Origin: Acinetobacter sp.
GTDB lineage: Bacteria > Pseudomonadota > Gammaproteobacteria > Pseudomonadales > Moraxellaceae
NCBI GenBank assembly: GCA_030523805.1
Contig: JAUNHS010000005.1
Coordinates: forward strand, 14,672 to 20,197
DNA: 5,526 bases
Reading direction: 5' to 3'
This document shows positions 1 to 5,412 of the stretch, piece by piece. The position numbers and the translations under genes were made by a program. The notes under the pieces are model-generated. The model ran no database searches and was not told the origin of the DNA. It saw nothing but the letters and a program-made list of their open reading frames with translations. The first letter of the stretch is position 1; every line of letters starts with the position of its first letter.

Positions 1-629
1 CATAATTGTGTTGCATGGATTTGACGAAATGATGCCTGTGCAAAATGTAATTGCTGTTGCTCTATCGCCAAACTGACATCATCTAAATAATGCTTTAATT
101 GCTCCGCAGTAGAACAATGTGCCGCCAAACTGGTATAAATGGTCTGGAATAATGCTTGAATGTGTTGCACATTGGGAAATTGCTCGGGTTTGTGCAAATA
201 GCTGAGCCAGCATTGCTGTAAATGCTGTTGAAAGGTTGCTGCATAGCCTGCATCAAAAGCAAGGATTTGTGCATGATGATGTTGTTTAAAATCATGGACA
301 TAGACCCAATCATAAACGTGTTTTGCAGGCGATGATTGTTGCACATAGTGCTGTAAATATTGCAAAATGGCACGGCGTTTGCCCAAGCCATGCGTACCAA
401 TCGCACATACATGATAATCAGCAAAAGGCATAGATAAACTAAAATCTAAGGCATTTTTGGCACGGTCTTGCCCTAAAAATGGTGGGGCATTTTTTAAGCG
501 TTTGGTGCTTGCTGGTAAGTGTTTTAATTCTACTTTTCTTGTCAGTTGTGTGGCGTTTAATGCCGTTTTGATTAAAGTCGCTTGAATATTGTTTGGCGAT
601 GGATTTGCAGTTAAAGTGGTGTCAGTCAT
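1..629 (-). CDS. Lon-related AAA-family ATP-dependent protease, N-terminal part (C-terminus beyond window)
   Basis: Reading the minus strand from the ATG at 629-627 gives 209 uninterrupted codons that run off the window edge. An in-frame TAG at 635-633, two codons upstream, makes this ATG the first possible start; no strong Shine-Dalgarno is visible. The product matches the N-terminal layout of the AAA_32 / Lon-related protease family (single-chain proteins of about 800 residues with a C-terminal Ser-Lys protease domain, not visible here). A GQDRAKNALDFSLSMPFADYH block at residues 53-73 corresponds to the family's 'GQ-RA-AL-F' motif. It is followed by a P-loop-like GTHGLGKR at 78-85, then YDWVYVHDF at 106-114, the family's 'DW-YV-NF' block. 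The P-loop lacks the usual Ser/Thr after Lys. The region after residue 140 is Gln/His-rich and probably helical. Family assignment is from recalled motifs; the catalytic half cannot be checked here. Expected role: cytoplasmic protein quality control. Confidence 0.8.
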   Translation of the reverse strand, partial: MTDTTLTANPSPNNIQATLIKTALNATQLTRKVELKHLPASTKRLKNAPPFLGQDRAKNALDFSLSMPFADYHVCAIGTHGLGKRRAILQYLQHYVQQSSPAKHVYDWVYVHDFKQHHHAQILAFDAGYAATFQQHLQQCWLSYLHKPEQFPNVQHIQALFQTIYTSLAAHCSTAEQLKHYLDDVSLAIEQQQLHFAQASFRQIHATQL

Positions 630-659
630 GGGCTATGTGTCAATCATTTCATTGTCGCT

Positions 660-690
660 AGTGTAGCATATTTTCGCTTAAAACAAAAAA
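660..690 (-). promoter_or_regulatory. Possible extended -10 promoter for the Lon-related gene
   Basis: On the minus strand a TGC-TACACT extended -10 lies at 668-660, about 30 bases before the ATG at 629. The -35 zone falls in the T-rich tail of the preceding gene's terminator (roughly 690-682, TTTTGTTT) and is a weak match to TTGACA. The extended -10 is the main support. It would allow this gene to be transcribed independently of the upstream minus-strand gene, whose transcript should stop at the same place. Confidence 0.35.
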
Positions 691-708
691 TCCATCTGTT
701 GAGATGGA
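680..708 (-). terminator. Rho-independent terminator of the first secreted-protein gene
   Basis: The perfect 7-bp inverted repeat TCCATCT (691-697) / AGATGGA (702-708) encloses the 4-base loop GTTG. Read on the minus strand, the hairpin is followed immediately by TTTTTTGTTTT (690-680), the canonical U-tract. It starts 20 bases after the stop codon of the minus-strand gene ending at 728. The second copy of that gene has kept only one arm of this hairpin (see 1342-1352). Confidence 0.85.
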
Positions 709-727
709 CTTTTGCAATCAAAATATT

Positions 728-1210
728 TTAGCGTGTACATTCTATCGTGTATGGCGTTTCAGGAATTTTCTCATCTAATATTTTTAAATGATGCTTATCC
801 AACGCTAAAATTTTAACCGTTGCAGGTGGTTCTGCCAATATTTGCTCTTTTAGCTTGAACATCTCTTCTAGTTCTGGTACATCGGTTTCAAAATGTGTGA
901 TTTCTTTTATTACGAAATGAAGCTGATCGCCTTGTAATTGCCATGTACTTTTTGAAGTTATATCATAATTGACATGATCACCAAGCATAGAGAGTGTCAT
1001 TTTCCCTTGGCTGGTCAGTTCACCATTTGCAGCATAAGTTTCGTTAGATGCTAAACGAATTTGCATCACATCAGGTACATTAACTTCCGATTTACATTGC
1101 CATGTGCCAACTAATAATTGCTCTTGTGCTGTTAATTTTTTGGCTACAGCAGGAGTGCTTAAAGTGGCAGCAATTGCCATGCTACCAAGTAATAAACTTA
1201 ATTTTTTCAT
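728..1210 (-). CDS. Secreted 160-aa protein of unknown function, lipocalin-like start, paralog 1
   Basis: The gene encodes 160 residues from ATG at 1210-1208 to TAA at 730-728. A Sec signal peptide is clear: MKK, a hydrophobic core at 4-18, and an AVA cleavage site at residue 23. There is no lipobox cysteine, so a soluble periplasmic or exported protein is expected. The mature part begins with LLVGTWQC at 32-39, resembling the opening of lipocalin-like small beta-barrels. Short alternating strands follow, with Gly-Asp turns such as QLQGDQL at 91-97. The protein has exactly two cysteines, C39 and C158, near the two ends of the mature chain, which could form a closing disulfide. An acidic helical segment, VPELEEMFKLKEQIL, lies at 111-125. 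I do not recognise the family with certainty and assign no function. The paralog at 1372-1854 shares 142 of 160 residues. A GGA ribosome site lies 8 bases before the start, and the downstream terminator is intact. Confidence 0.88.
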   Translation of the reverse strand: MKKLSLLLGSMAIAATLSTPAVAKKLTAQEQLLVGTWQCKSEVNVPDVMQIRLASNETYAANGELTSQGKMTLSMLGDHVNYDITSKSTWQLQGDQLHFVIKEITHFETDVPELEEMFKLKEQILAEPPATVKILALDKHHLKILDEKIPETPYTIECTR

Positions 1211-1245
1211 AACATTATTCCATGTTTAAAAGTGAAGATGACAGT

Positions 1246-1273
1246 ATTGTAGCAATTATCTTATGAAATACAA
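1246..1273 (-). promoter_or_regulatory. Promoter of secreted-protein paralog 1
   Basis: On the minus strand there is a -35-like TTGTAT (1273-1268), a 16-base spacer, an extended TGC, and a -10 TACAAT (1251-1246). The second copy has the consensus TATAAT at the equivalent place, so this one carries a single T-to-C change at the third -10 base. The deletion that removed the ampG control region in this unit ends exactly at the CAA of 1271-1273 and leaves this -35 hexamer intact. Confidence 0.55.
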
Positions 1274-1341
1274 AGTAAAAAAATCATGGCAGGCGACATT
1301 TCAGTCTTATTTAGATCACCGTGCCTTGTTTATGCTCTTTT
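1271..1341 (+). pseudogene. Dead 5' fragment of ampG left by tandem duplication
   Basis: These 71 bases correspond to 2000-2069 inside the real ampG (codons about 5 to 27 of the 719-residue protein). Four substitutions (for example GCGACATT for GCGGCATT) and one extra A in the poly-A run separate them. The fragment has no promoter, ribosome site or ampG start codon, because an 85-bp deletion removed them, and the extra A would shift its frame. At its 3' end it is joined abruptly to the half-terminator of the second secreted-protein gene. It is non-coding debris and marks the duplication junction. Confidence 0.9.
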
Positions 1342-1352
1342 GTTGAGATGGA
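1342..1352 (-). other. Half of a terminator hairpin (broken terminator of paralog 2)
   Basis: GTTGAGATGGA at 1342-1352 is the loop plus one arm of the hairpin seen intact at 691-708. The partner arm TCCATCT is replaced by ampG-derived TATGCTCTTTT. On the minus strand no stable hairpin followed by a U-tract forms here, so transcripts of the gene at 1372-1854 probably continue toward paralog 1. Confidence 0.8.
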
Positions 1353-1371
1353 TTTTTGTAATCAAAATATT

Positions 1372-1854
1372 TTAACGTGTACATTCTGCAATGAGTGGCG
1401 TTTCAGGCATTTGCTCATCTAGCAATTTCAAATGATGCTTATCCAACGCTAAAATTTTAACTGTTATATCTGGTTCTTCTAACAGTGCCTCTTTCAGTTT
1501 GAACATCTCTTCTAGTTCTGGTACATCGGTTTCAAAATGTATGATTTCTTTTATTACATGATGAAGCTGATCACCTTGTAATTGCCATGTACTTTTTGAA
1601 GTTACATCATAATTGACATGATCACCAAGCATAGAGAGTGTCATTTTCCCTTGGCTGGTCAGTTCACCATTTTTAGAATAGGTATCGCTAGATGCTAAAC
1701 GAATTTGCATCACATCAGGCACATTAACTTCTGATTTACATTGCCATGTGCCGACTAATAATTGCTCTTGTGCTGTTAATTTCTTGGCTACAGCAGGTGT
1801 GCTTAAAGTGGCAGCAATTGCCATGCTACCGAGTAATAAACTTAATTTTTTCAT
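1372..1854 (-). CDS. Secreted 160-aa protein of unknown function, lipocalin-like start, paralog 2
   Basis: The length, signal peptide (AVA cleavage near residue 23), GTWQC opening and C39/C158 pair are the same as in the gene at 728-1210. Residues 1-55 are identical. The 18 differences sit at 56-61, 84, 99, 105, 123-130, 144-149 and 154-156. The two cysteines and the block at 106-122 are unchanged, so both copies look functional. Its promoter has the better -10 (TATAAT), and a GGA ribosome site lies 8 bases before the ATG at 1854. The start is 133 bases from the ampG ATG on the other strand, so the two share a divergent control region. Its own terminator is broken, and read-through into paralog 1 on the same strand is likely. 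Function is unknown; an envelope role is only suggested by secretion and by the ampG neighbour. Confidence 0.88.
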   Translation of the reverse strand: MKKLSLLLGSMAIAATLSTPAVAKKLTAQEQLLVGTWQCKSEVNVPDVMQIRLASSDTYSKNGELTSQGKMTLSMLGDHVNYDVTSKSTWQLQGDQLHHVIKEIIHFETDVPELEEMFKLKEALLEEPDITVKILALDKHHLKLLDEQMPETPLIAECTR

Positions 1855-1889
1855 AACATTATTCCATGTTTAAATGTGAAGATGACAGT

Positions 1890-1917
1890 ATTATAGCAAT
1901 TATCTTGTGAAATACAA
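1890..1917 (-). promoter_or_regulatory. Promoter of secreted-protein paralog 2
   Basis: On the minus strand there is a -35-like TTGTAT (1917-1912), a 16-base spacer, and an extended -10 TGC-TATAAT (1898-1890) with a perfect hexamer. The 8-base palindrome ACAATTGT (1914-1921) overlaps the -35. It could be an operator shared with divergent ampG but may be chance in AT-rich DNA. Unit 1 has lost half of this palindrome. Confidence 0.6.
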
Positions 1918-1927
1918 TTGTTTTACA

Positions 1928-1957
1928 TTGAAAAAAACGAAGCATTTAAGCGATAAT
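1928..1957 (+). promoter_or_regulatory. Probable sigma70 promoter of ampG
   Basis: TTGAAA (1928-1933), an 18-base spacer and GATAAT (1952-1957) give a reasonable sigma70 promoter with a leader of about 25 bases to the ATG at 1988. It lies inside the 85-bp segment (1915-1999) that is missing from duplication unit 1, which explains why the ampG fragment there is silent as well as truncated. Confidence 0.5.
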
Positions 1958-1987
1958 ATGCACAATATATTTTTGGAACGAATGAAC

Positions 1988-4147
1988 ATGAGTCAATCGC
2001 AAAGTAAAAAATCATGGCAGGCGGCATTTCAGTCTTATTTAGATCGCCGTGCTTTGATTATGCTCTTTTTAGGTTTTGCCGCTGGTATTCCTATTTTTCT
2101 AATTTTTTCTACTTTAAGTTTTTGGCTGACCGAAGCAGGGATTAATCGTAGCACCATTACCATGTTTTCATTGGCAGGTTTGGGCTATTCATTTAAATTT
2201 ATTTGGTCGCCTTTGGTAGATAAATTGCCCATTCCATTTTTAACCAAACGCATGGGGCAACGTCGTAGCTGGATGTTGATTGCTCAGTTGATGGTGGTGT
2301 TGGCATTGGTGTTAATGGCAATGACTGACCCAAGTGCCGATGCAGCGTATTTCACTTCAGTGAAAAATATTACGCTGATGGCGATGGCTGCGGTATTTTT
2401 AGGTTTTTCATCGGCAACGCAAGATATTGTGATTGATGCGTATCGTATTGAATTGAGCCAAGATAGCGATGTACAAACCGTGCTGGCTTCTACTTATAAT
2501 GCAGGTTATCGTATAGCCAATATTATGACGCAAATGGGTGCGTTATTATTTGCTGCAGCATTAGGGACGGCAGTAGGCAACTACATTTATGAAGCGTGGC
2601 AAATGACGTATTTGCTGATGGCAGCATTGATGTTTGTCGGTATTATTACCACATTCTGCATTAGCGAGCCACAAGTGGAGCGTAGCAACAACCATTATCA
2701 AAAGAAAGATTATTTACAGCTGATTAGTGTCTTTGTTCTTTCAACGATTGCCTTTGCTGTGGTGTTTTCTTTTGGTGGCGATGCGTTGGCATTGCTCAAA
2801 GTCAAAGATCCATTCATGAGCTTTTTACTGGTGGTGGTGCAATTTGCTGTGGCGTTAGTGGCTGCAATTTTAGCTGTGATTGCCCTGATTAAAAGTGGTT
2901 TGATTAACCGTACCATCGTTGTAGAAACCTGGGTGAAACCTTTAGCCGATTTCTTTAAACGCTATGGTTTAAGTGTTGCTTTGGCGATTTTATTATTGAT
3001 TGGTTTTTATCGTATTTCCGATATTGTCGCTGGTGCAATTGCCAATTTGTTCTATGTAGATTTGAACTTTGATAAAGAAGAAATTGCGTGGTTTAACAAA
3101 TTCTTTGCCGTTGCTTTTGTCATTTTAGGTGGCTTTTTAGGTGGTATTTTAGCACAGCGTTATAATGTGATGAAAATGATGCTTGTCGGTGCGATTTTAG
3201 CCAGTACAACCAATTTAATTTTTGTTGGTTTGGTGAAATCAGGGGCAAGCATGAATGATGTACAATTACAAGTTGGTGCTGAAAAAATGACACTCACGCC
3301 TGATGAAGTCGGCAATTGGAGTGTAAAATTACGCCCTGAGCAATTAAAAAATGTACAAAGTTTACACATTCAATCGCAACCTGATGGGCAAGCCTTATTG
3401 CAAAGTGAAATTGCTTTAACGCATTATCAAGCTGGCGATGCGGCATCGGTGTATGTAGAAGCCATTTCTGGCGATAATTATTTGTACAAAAATCAGCTGG
3501 AGCGTGATGTCATCATCAAAGGTAGTTTGCTGAATTTACCTAAAGATGCTGAAGTGAAGCAAGTGGTACTCAAAGTTGCCAATCAAGCCGATGTGATTAC
3601 TAAAGTTGATGATAAACGCCGTTGGAATGGTGTGATTGCAGGCAAAAATTTAGCCCAAGCGACACAATTTGGTGTACAAGTAGATTATGTGCTACAAGGT
3701 CAAAATTTACAGTTAAATCATGTGCATAGCTACAAAACACAGCTTGACCAAGCACAACCAGAATACCGTATGAGTATGACGACTTTACCTGCAATCAATG
3801 CTGATGAACAGCAAGAGATTGAACTCAAAGGGAAGGTAGTTGTACCTTATAGCAAAGTGTGGTTAGTATTGGGCATTATTTTTGATAATTTGGCATCAGG
3901 TTTGGCTGGAGCGGTCTTTATTGCCTTTTTATCTAGCTTGACCAGCGTATCATTTACAGCCATGCAATATGCCTTATTTACATCGTTGATGTTGTTATTA
4001 CCTAAAACGATTGGTGCGTATTCTGGCACTATTGTCAATAATATGGGTTATTCAGGATTTTTCAGTTTAACTTTCTTTATGGGCATACCGATTTTCTTTA
4101 TCGTGCTATGGGTAGAGCGTTTGTTGTCTCGCCAAAAGCAAGAATGA
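1988..4147 (+). CDS. ampG: AmpG-family muropeptide MFS permease with large inserted periplasmic domain
   Basis: AmpG imports GlcNAc-anhydroMurNAc peptides across the inner membrane for peptidoglycan recycling and thereby influences ampC-type induction where that system exists. I place the start at ATG 1988 (MSQSQSKK, 719 residues): GGAA at 1975-1978 is 9 bases upstream and a promoter ends at 1957. ATG 1982 is possible; the in-frame GTG at 1907 lies upstream of the promoter and is unlikely. Membrane segments lie near 23-48, 57-77, 95-112, 128-148, 169-190, 205-224, 243-262, 277-301, 327-350, 366-389, 396-415, 624-650, 655-680 and 690-712. This is 12 MFS helices plus two extra between the sixth and seventh core helices. 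Family signatures are LTKRMGQRRSW at 85-95 and SSATQDIVIDAYRIE at 141-155. Residues about 418-622 form a hydrophilic, beta-rich insert between core helices 9 and 10, predicted periplasmic. E. coli AmpG has 491 residues and lacks it. gloA follows after 49 bases. Confidence 0.9.
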   Translation: MSQSQSKKSWQAAFQSYLDRRALIMLFLGFAAGIPIFLIFSTLSFWLTEAGINRSTITMFSLAGLGYSFKFIWSPLVDKLPIPFLTKRMGQRRSWMLIAQLMVVLALVLMAMTDPSADAAYFTSVKNITLMAMAAVFLGFSSATQDIVIDAYRIELSQDSDVQTVLASTYNAGYRIANIMTQMGALLFAAALGTAVGNYIYEAWQMTYLLMAALMFVGIITTFCISEPQVERSNNHYQKKDYLQLISVFVLSTIAFAVVFSFGGDALALLKVKDPFMSFLLVVVQFAVALVAAILAVIALIKSGLINRTIVVETWVKPLADFFKRYGLSVALAILLLIGFYRISDIVAGAIANLFYVDLNFDKEEIAWFNKFFAVAFVILGGFLGGILAQRYNVMKMMLVGAILASTTNLIFVGLVKSGASMNDVQLQVGAEKMTLTPDEVGNWSVKLRPEQLKNVQSLHIQSQPDGQALLQSEIALTHYQAGDAASVYVEAISGDNYLYKNQLERDVIIKGSLLNLPKDAEVKQVVLKVANQADVITKVDDKRRWNGVIAGKNLAQATQFGVQVDYVLQGQNLQLNHVHSYKTQLDQAQPEYRMSMTTLPAINADEQQEIELKGKVVVPYSKVWLVLGIIFDNLASGLAGAVFIAFLSSLTSVSFTAMQYALFTSLMLLLPKTIGAYSGTIVNNMGYSGFFSLTFFMGIPIFFIVLWVERLLSRQKQE

Positions 4148-4196
4148 TGATTGTGTAATCGCTTGATTGATTTAAAAATTTAGTGGAGTAGTAAGA

Positions 4197-4598
4197 ATGA
4201 GAATGTTACATACCATGTTGCGTGTAGGCAATTTAGAACGCTCAATTGCGTTTTATACCGAAGTTTTGGGTATGAAACTGTTACGCCAAAGAGACTATCC
4301 TGAAGGTCGTTTTACATTGGCTTTTGTGGGCTATGGTAATGAAGATGAACATACCGTGCTAGAATTAACGCACAATTGGGATACTTCAAGTTATGAATTG
4401 GGTACGGGCTATGGGCATATTGCCATTGGTGTGGAAGATGCTTATCAAGCCTGTGCTGAAATTAAAGCTCGTGGTGGCAATGTCGTCAGAGAAGCTGGGC
4501 CGATGAAAGGTGGTGTTACGGTGATTGCTTTTGTTGAAGATCCTGATGGTTATAAAGTGGAACTTATCCAACAAGACCATAATGCACGCAATAACTAA
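4197..4598 (+). CDS. gloA: Glyoxalase I (lactoylglutathione lyase)
   Basis: This cytoplasmic enzyme converts the hemithioacetal of methylglyoxal and glutathione to S-D-lactoylglutathione, the first step of methylglyoxal detoxification. The 133-residue length matches the short bacterial Ni-type enzymes (E. coli GloA, 135 residues). All four metal ligands known for the E. coli enzyme are at the same positions: H5, E56, H74 and E122. Two VOC/glyoxalase beta-alpha-beta-beta-beta modules are visible: [16 protein letters not shown] at 5-20 opens the first and [10 protein letters not shown] at 72-81 opens the second, which closes with [12 protein letters not shown] at 114-125. The Shine-Dalgarno GGAG (4185-4188) stands 8 bases before the ATG. 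It lies 49 bases after ampG with no terminator between them, so co-transcription is plausible. An intrinsic terminator follows at 4629-4688. Confidence 0.96.
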   Translation: MRMLHTMLRVGNLERSIAFYTEVLGMKLLRQRDYPEGRFTLAFVGYGNEDEHTVLELTHNWDTSSYELGTGYGHIAIGVEDAYQACAEIKARGGNVVREAGPMKGGVTVIAFVEDPDGYKVELIQQDHNARNN

Positions 4599-4628
4599 AT
4601 ACGCAATCATTAAAGTTGCTTAAAATGT

Positions 4629-4688
4629 AAATCCGCACCTGAACCGTGAGATGAAGTCTGATGAGTTAAGGGGCGGATTTTTTATTTA
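4629..4688 (+). terminator. Intrinsic terminator after gloA, possibly bidirectional with vapC
   Basis: AAATCCGC (4629-4636) pairs perfectly with GCGGATTT (4673-4680). The stem can extend past one mismatch with CCT (4638-4640) / AGG (4669-4671). A run of T to 4683, then ATTTACA, follows on the plus strand. The loop is unusually long, about 28 bases. The hairpin sits between convergent gloA and vapC. On the minus strand the trailing T-richness (ACATTTT) is weaker, so it should act mainly on gloA. Confidence 0.75.
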
Positions 4689-4700
4689 CAAATAATGAGC

Positions 4701-5066
4701 TTAAATCAAAGGATCAAAAACAGCAATCGGCAAATGTGCAAAATCTCGGATATTATGCGTTACAATCGTTAAATTATGATGTAAAGCAGTTGCTCCTATA
4801 ATTGCATCAGGCGATTTTGTCTTTTTACTACGACGATTTTTTGCACTTAAAAATATGATTTCTTGGCTAATATCCAACCATACAAAATAGTCTTTTAAAA
4901 AGCGTTCGGCATGATGAATATCTTGATCACTCGCAGGAAAAGAAAGTACTTCAAGCACAGTCATGGTAGAAATATAAAGTTTGCCACGATTTGCTCTAAA
5001 AAAATCCGTCGCCACCATATTGCCTGCAAAGTGGTAAATAATCATATTTGTATCAATTAAATACAT
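4701..5066 (-). CDS. vapC: VapC-type PIN-domain ribonuclease toxin
   Basis: This 121-residue PIN-domain protein is of the normal length for VapC toxins, which are Mg-dependent RNases that inhibit translation until bound by the partner antitoxin. The conserved acidic residues are all present: D5 in YLIDTN (2-7), E39 in MTVLEV (35-40), D87 in SPDAIIGATAL (85-95), and D108 in THNIRDF (103-109). The catalytic centre therefore looks intact. I take the ATG at 5066-5064 as the start because MYLIDTN is the usual toxin opening and it overlaps the antitoxin stop by one base (TAATG). A GTG three codons upstream is possible but would lie within the antitoxin gene. The RNA target (initiator tRNA or other) cannot be read from the sequence. 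It converges on gloA across the shared terminator. Confidence 0.92.
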   Translation of the reverse strand: MYLIDTNMIIYHFAGNMVATDFFRANRGKLYISTMTVLEVLSFPASDQDIHHAERFLKDYFVWLDISQEIIFLSAKNRRSKKTKSPDAIIGATALHHNLTIVTHNIRDFAHLPIAVFDPLI

Positions 5067-5281
5067 TAATCCCACTCATTTCGTATTTGCTGTTGATACG
5101 CTAAACCATCTACACCTTGCCACATACCACTCGTTGTATTGAGACTGTCATCTGCATCTTTAGATGGATACAATTCCATAACCACTTTTCCGTGATTGGC
5201 AAATTGTATGGTTTGCCCTTGTTCAATATTTAGAATTTGTTGCTGTAAAGCGATAGGCAACATACTAATTTCTATGAGCAT
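5066..5281 (-). CDS. vapB: VapB-like antitoxin, Phd/YefM-type, partner of VapC
   Basis: This 71-residue protein lies directly upstream of the toxin and is joined to it by a TAATG stop-start overlap, the standard antitoxin-toxin order that keeps antitoxin in excess. The N-terminal half (ISMLPIALQQQILNIEQGQTIQFANHGKVV, residues 5-34) resembles the small DNA-binding fold of Phd/YefM-type antitoxins, with the 'G-x-x-I-x-F-x-x-x-G-K-V-V' pattern. The C-terminus (residues 53-71, MWQGVDGLAYQQQIRNEWD) looks like the usual toxin-wrapping tail ending in RNEWD. The start at ATG 5281 is supported by AAGGTG (5294-5289) seven bases upstream; M7 is less likely. It probably represses its own promoter, alone or with VapC. 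The family is clear from context and size; the subfamily is less certain. Confidence 0.85.
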   Translation of the reverse strand: MLIEISMLPIALQQQILNIEQGQTIQFANHGKVVMELYPSKDADDSLNTTSGMWQGVDGLAYQQQIRNEWD

Positions 5282-5342
5282 ATAATAACACCTTATTTAT
5301 CTCACTAGATTGACCTAAATAGATTTAATCCATATTAATTTC

Positions 5343-5371
5343 ATCATAAATTTTATTGATATAAAAATCAA
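5343..5371 (-). promoter_or_regulatory. Promoter and candidate operator of vapBC
   Basis: On the minus strand TTGATT (5371-5366), a 17-base spacer and TATGAT (5348-5343) make a good sigma70 promoter, with a leader of about 55 bases before vapB. An inverted repeat TTGAT (5356-5360) / ATCAA (5367-5371) covers the -35 and part of the spacer. It is well placed for autorepression by the antitoxin complex. The direct repeat TAGATT (5306-5311 and 5320-5325) in the leader is a second, weaker candidate site. Confidence 0.55.
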
Positions 5372-5412
5372 CAATAGTATTGCGTTACACCATAAATTTA
5401 GGCGAAATACAA

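Larger units (their letters stand above)
698..1341. repeat. Tandem duplication unit 1 (644 bp)
   Basis: This is the direct repeat of 1342-2069. It begins in the loop of the terminator hairpin (GTTGAGATGGA), contains the minus-strand secreted-protein gene with its promoter, and ends in a copy of the ampG 5' coding region (...TGCTCTTTT at 1333-1341). The offset to unit 2 is a constant 644 bases from 698 to 1273, with no indels. After that, unit 1 lacks 85 bases relative to unit 2 and has one extra A in a homopolymer (7 versus 6). The lengths reconcile exactly: 728 - 85 + 1 = 644. Confidence 0.92.
1342..2069. repeat. Tandem duplication unit 2 (728 bp)
   Basis: This is the complete form of the duplicated segment: half terminator, secreted-protein gene (minus), divergent intergenic region, and the first ~27 codons of ampG (plus). 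Its right limit is set by where the ampG-like sequence of unit 1 stops (TGCTCTTTT, 2061-2069), and beyond that only ampG continues. The junction between units at 1341/1342 shows at most one shared base (T) between the two parental sequences, which fits illegitimate joining rather than recombination between long repeats. Confidence 0.92.

Noticed and set aside
95..424. 109-codon minus-strand ORF inside the Lon-related gene
   Set aside because: It is an overlapping frame on the same strand as a continuous 209-codon frame with clear family motifs; its own protein sequence has no recognisable features.
1286..1375. 29-codon plus-strand ORF across the duplication junction
   Set aside because: It reads the ampG fragment in a different frame and runs antisense into the end of paralog 2; no ribosome site or promoter remains, so it is chance.
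1907..1987. N-terminal extension of AmpG from an in-frame GTG at 1907
   Set aside because: It would begin upstream of the likely ampG promoter (1928-1957), overlap the divergent promoter, and has no ribosome site; MSQSQSKK at 1988 fits better.
698..2069. Insertion-sequence or integron origin of the repeated genes
   Set aside because: No transposase, terminal inverted repeats, target duplication or attC-like site is present, and the breakpoints fall inside a terminator and inside ampG, as in a simple tandem duplication.
2710..4038. Several 60-70 codon minus-strand ORFs opposite ampG and one opposite the end of gloA
   Set aside because: They are antisense shadows of strongly supported coding sequence, with low-complexity composition and no ribosome sites.
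4655..4665. CTGATGAG motif in the loop of the gloA terminator, resembling a hammerhead ribozyme core or a C box
   Set aside because: No matching GAAA segment or flanking stems are present; the surrounding hairpin and T-run explain the sequence as a terminator.
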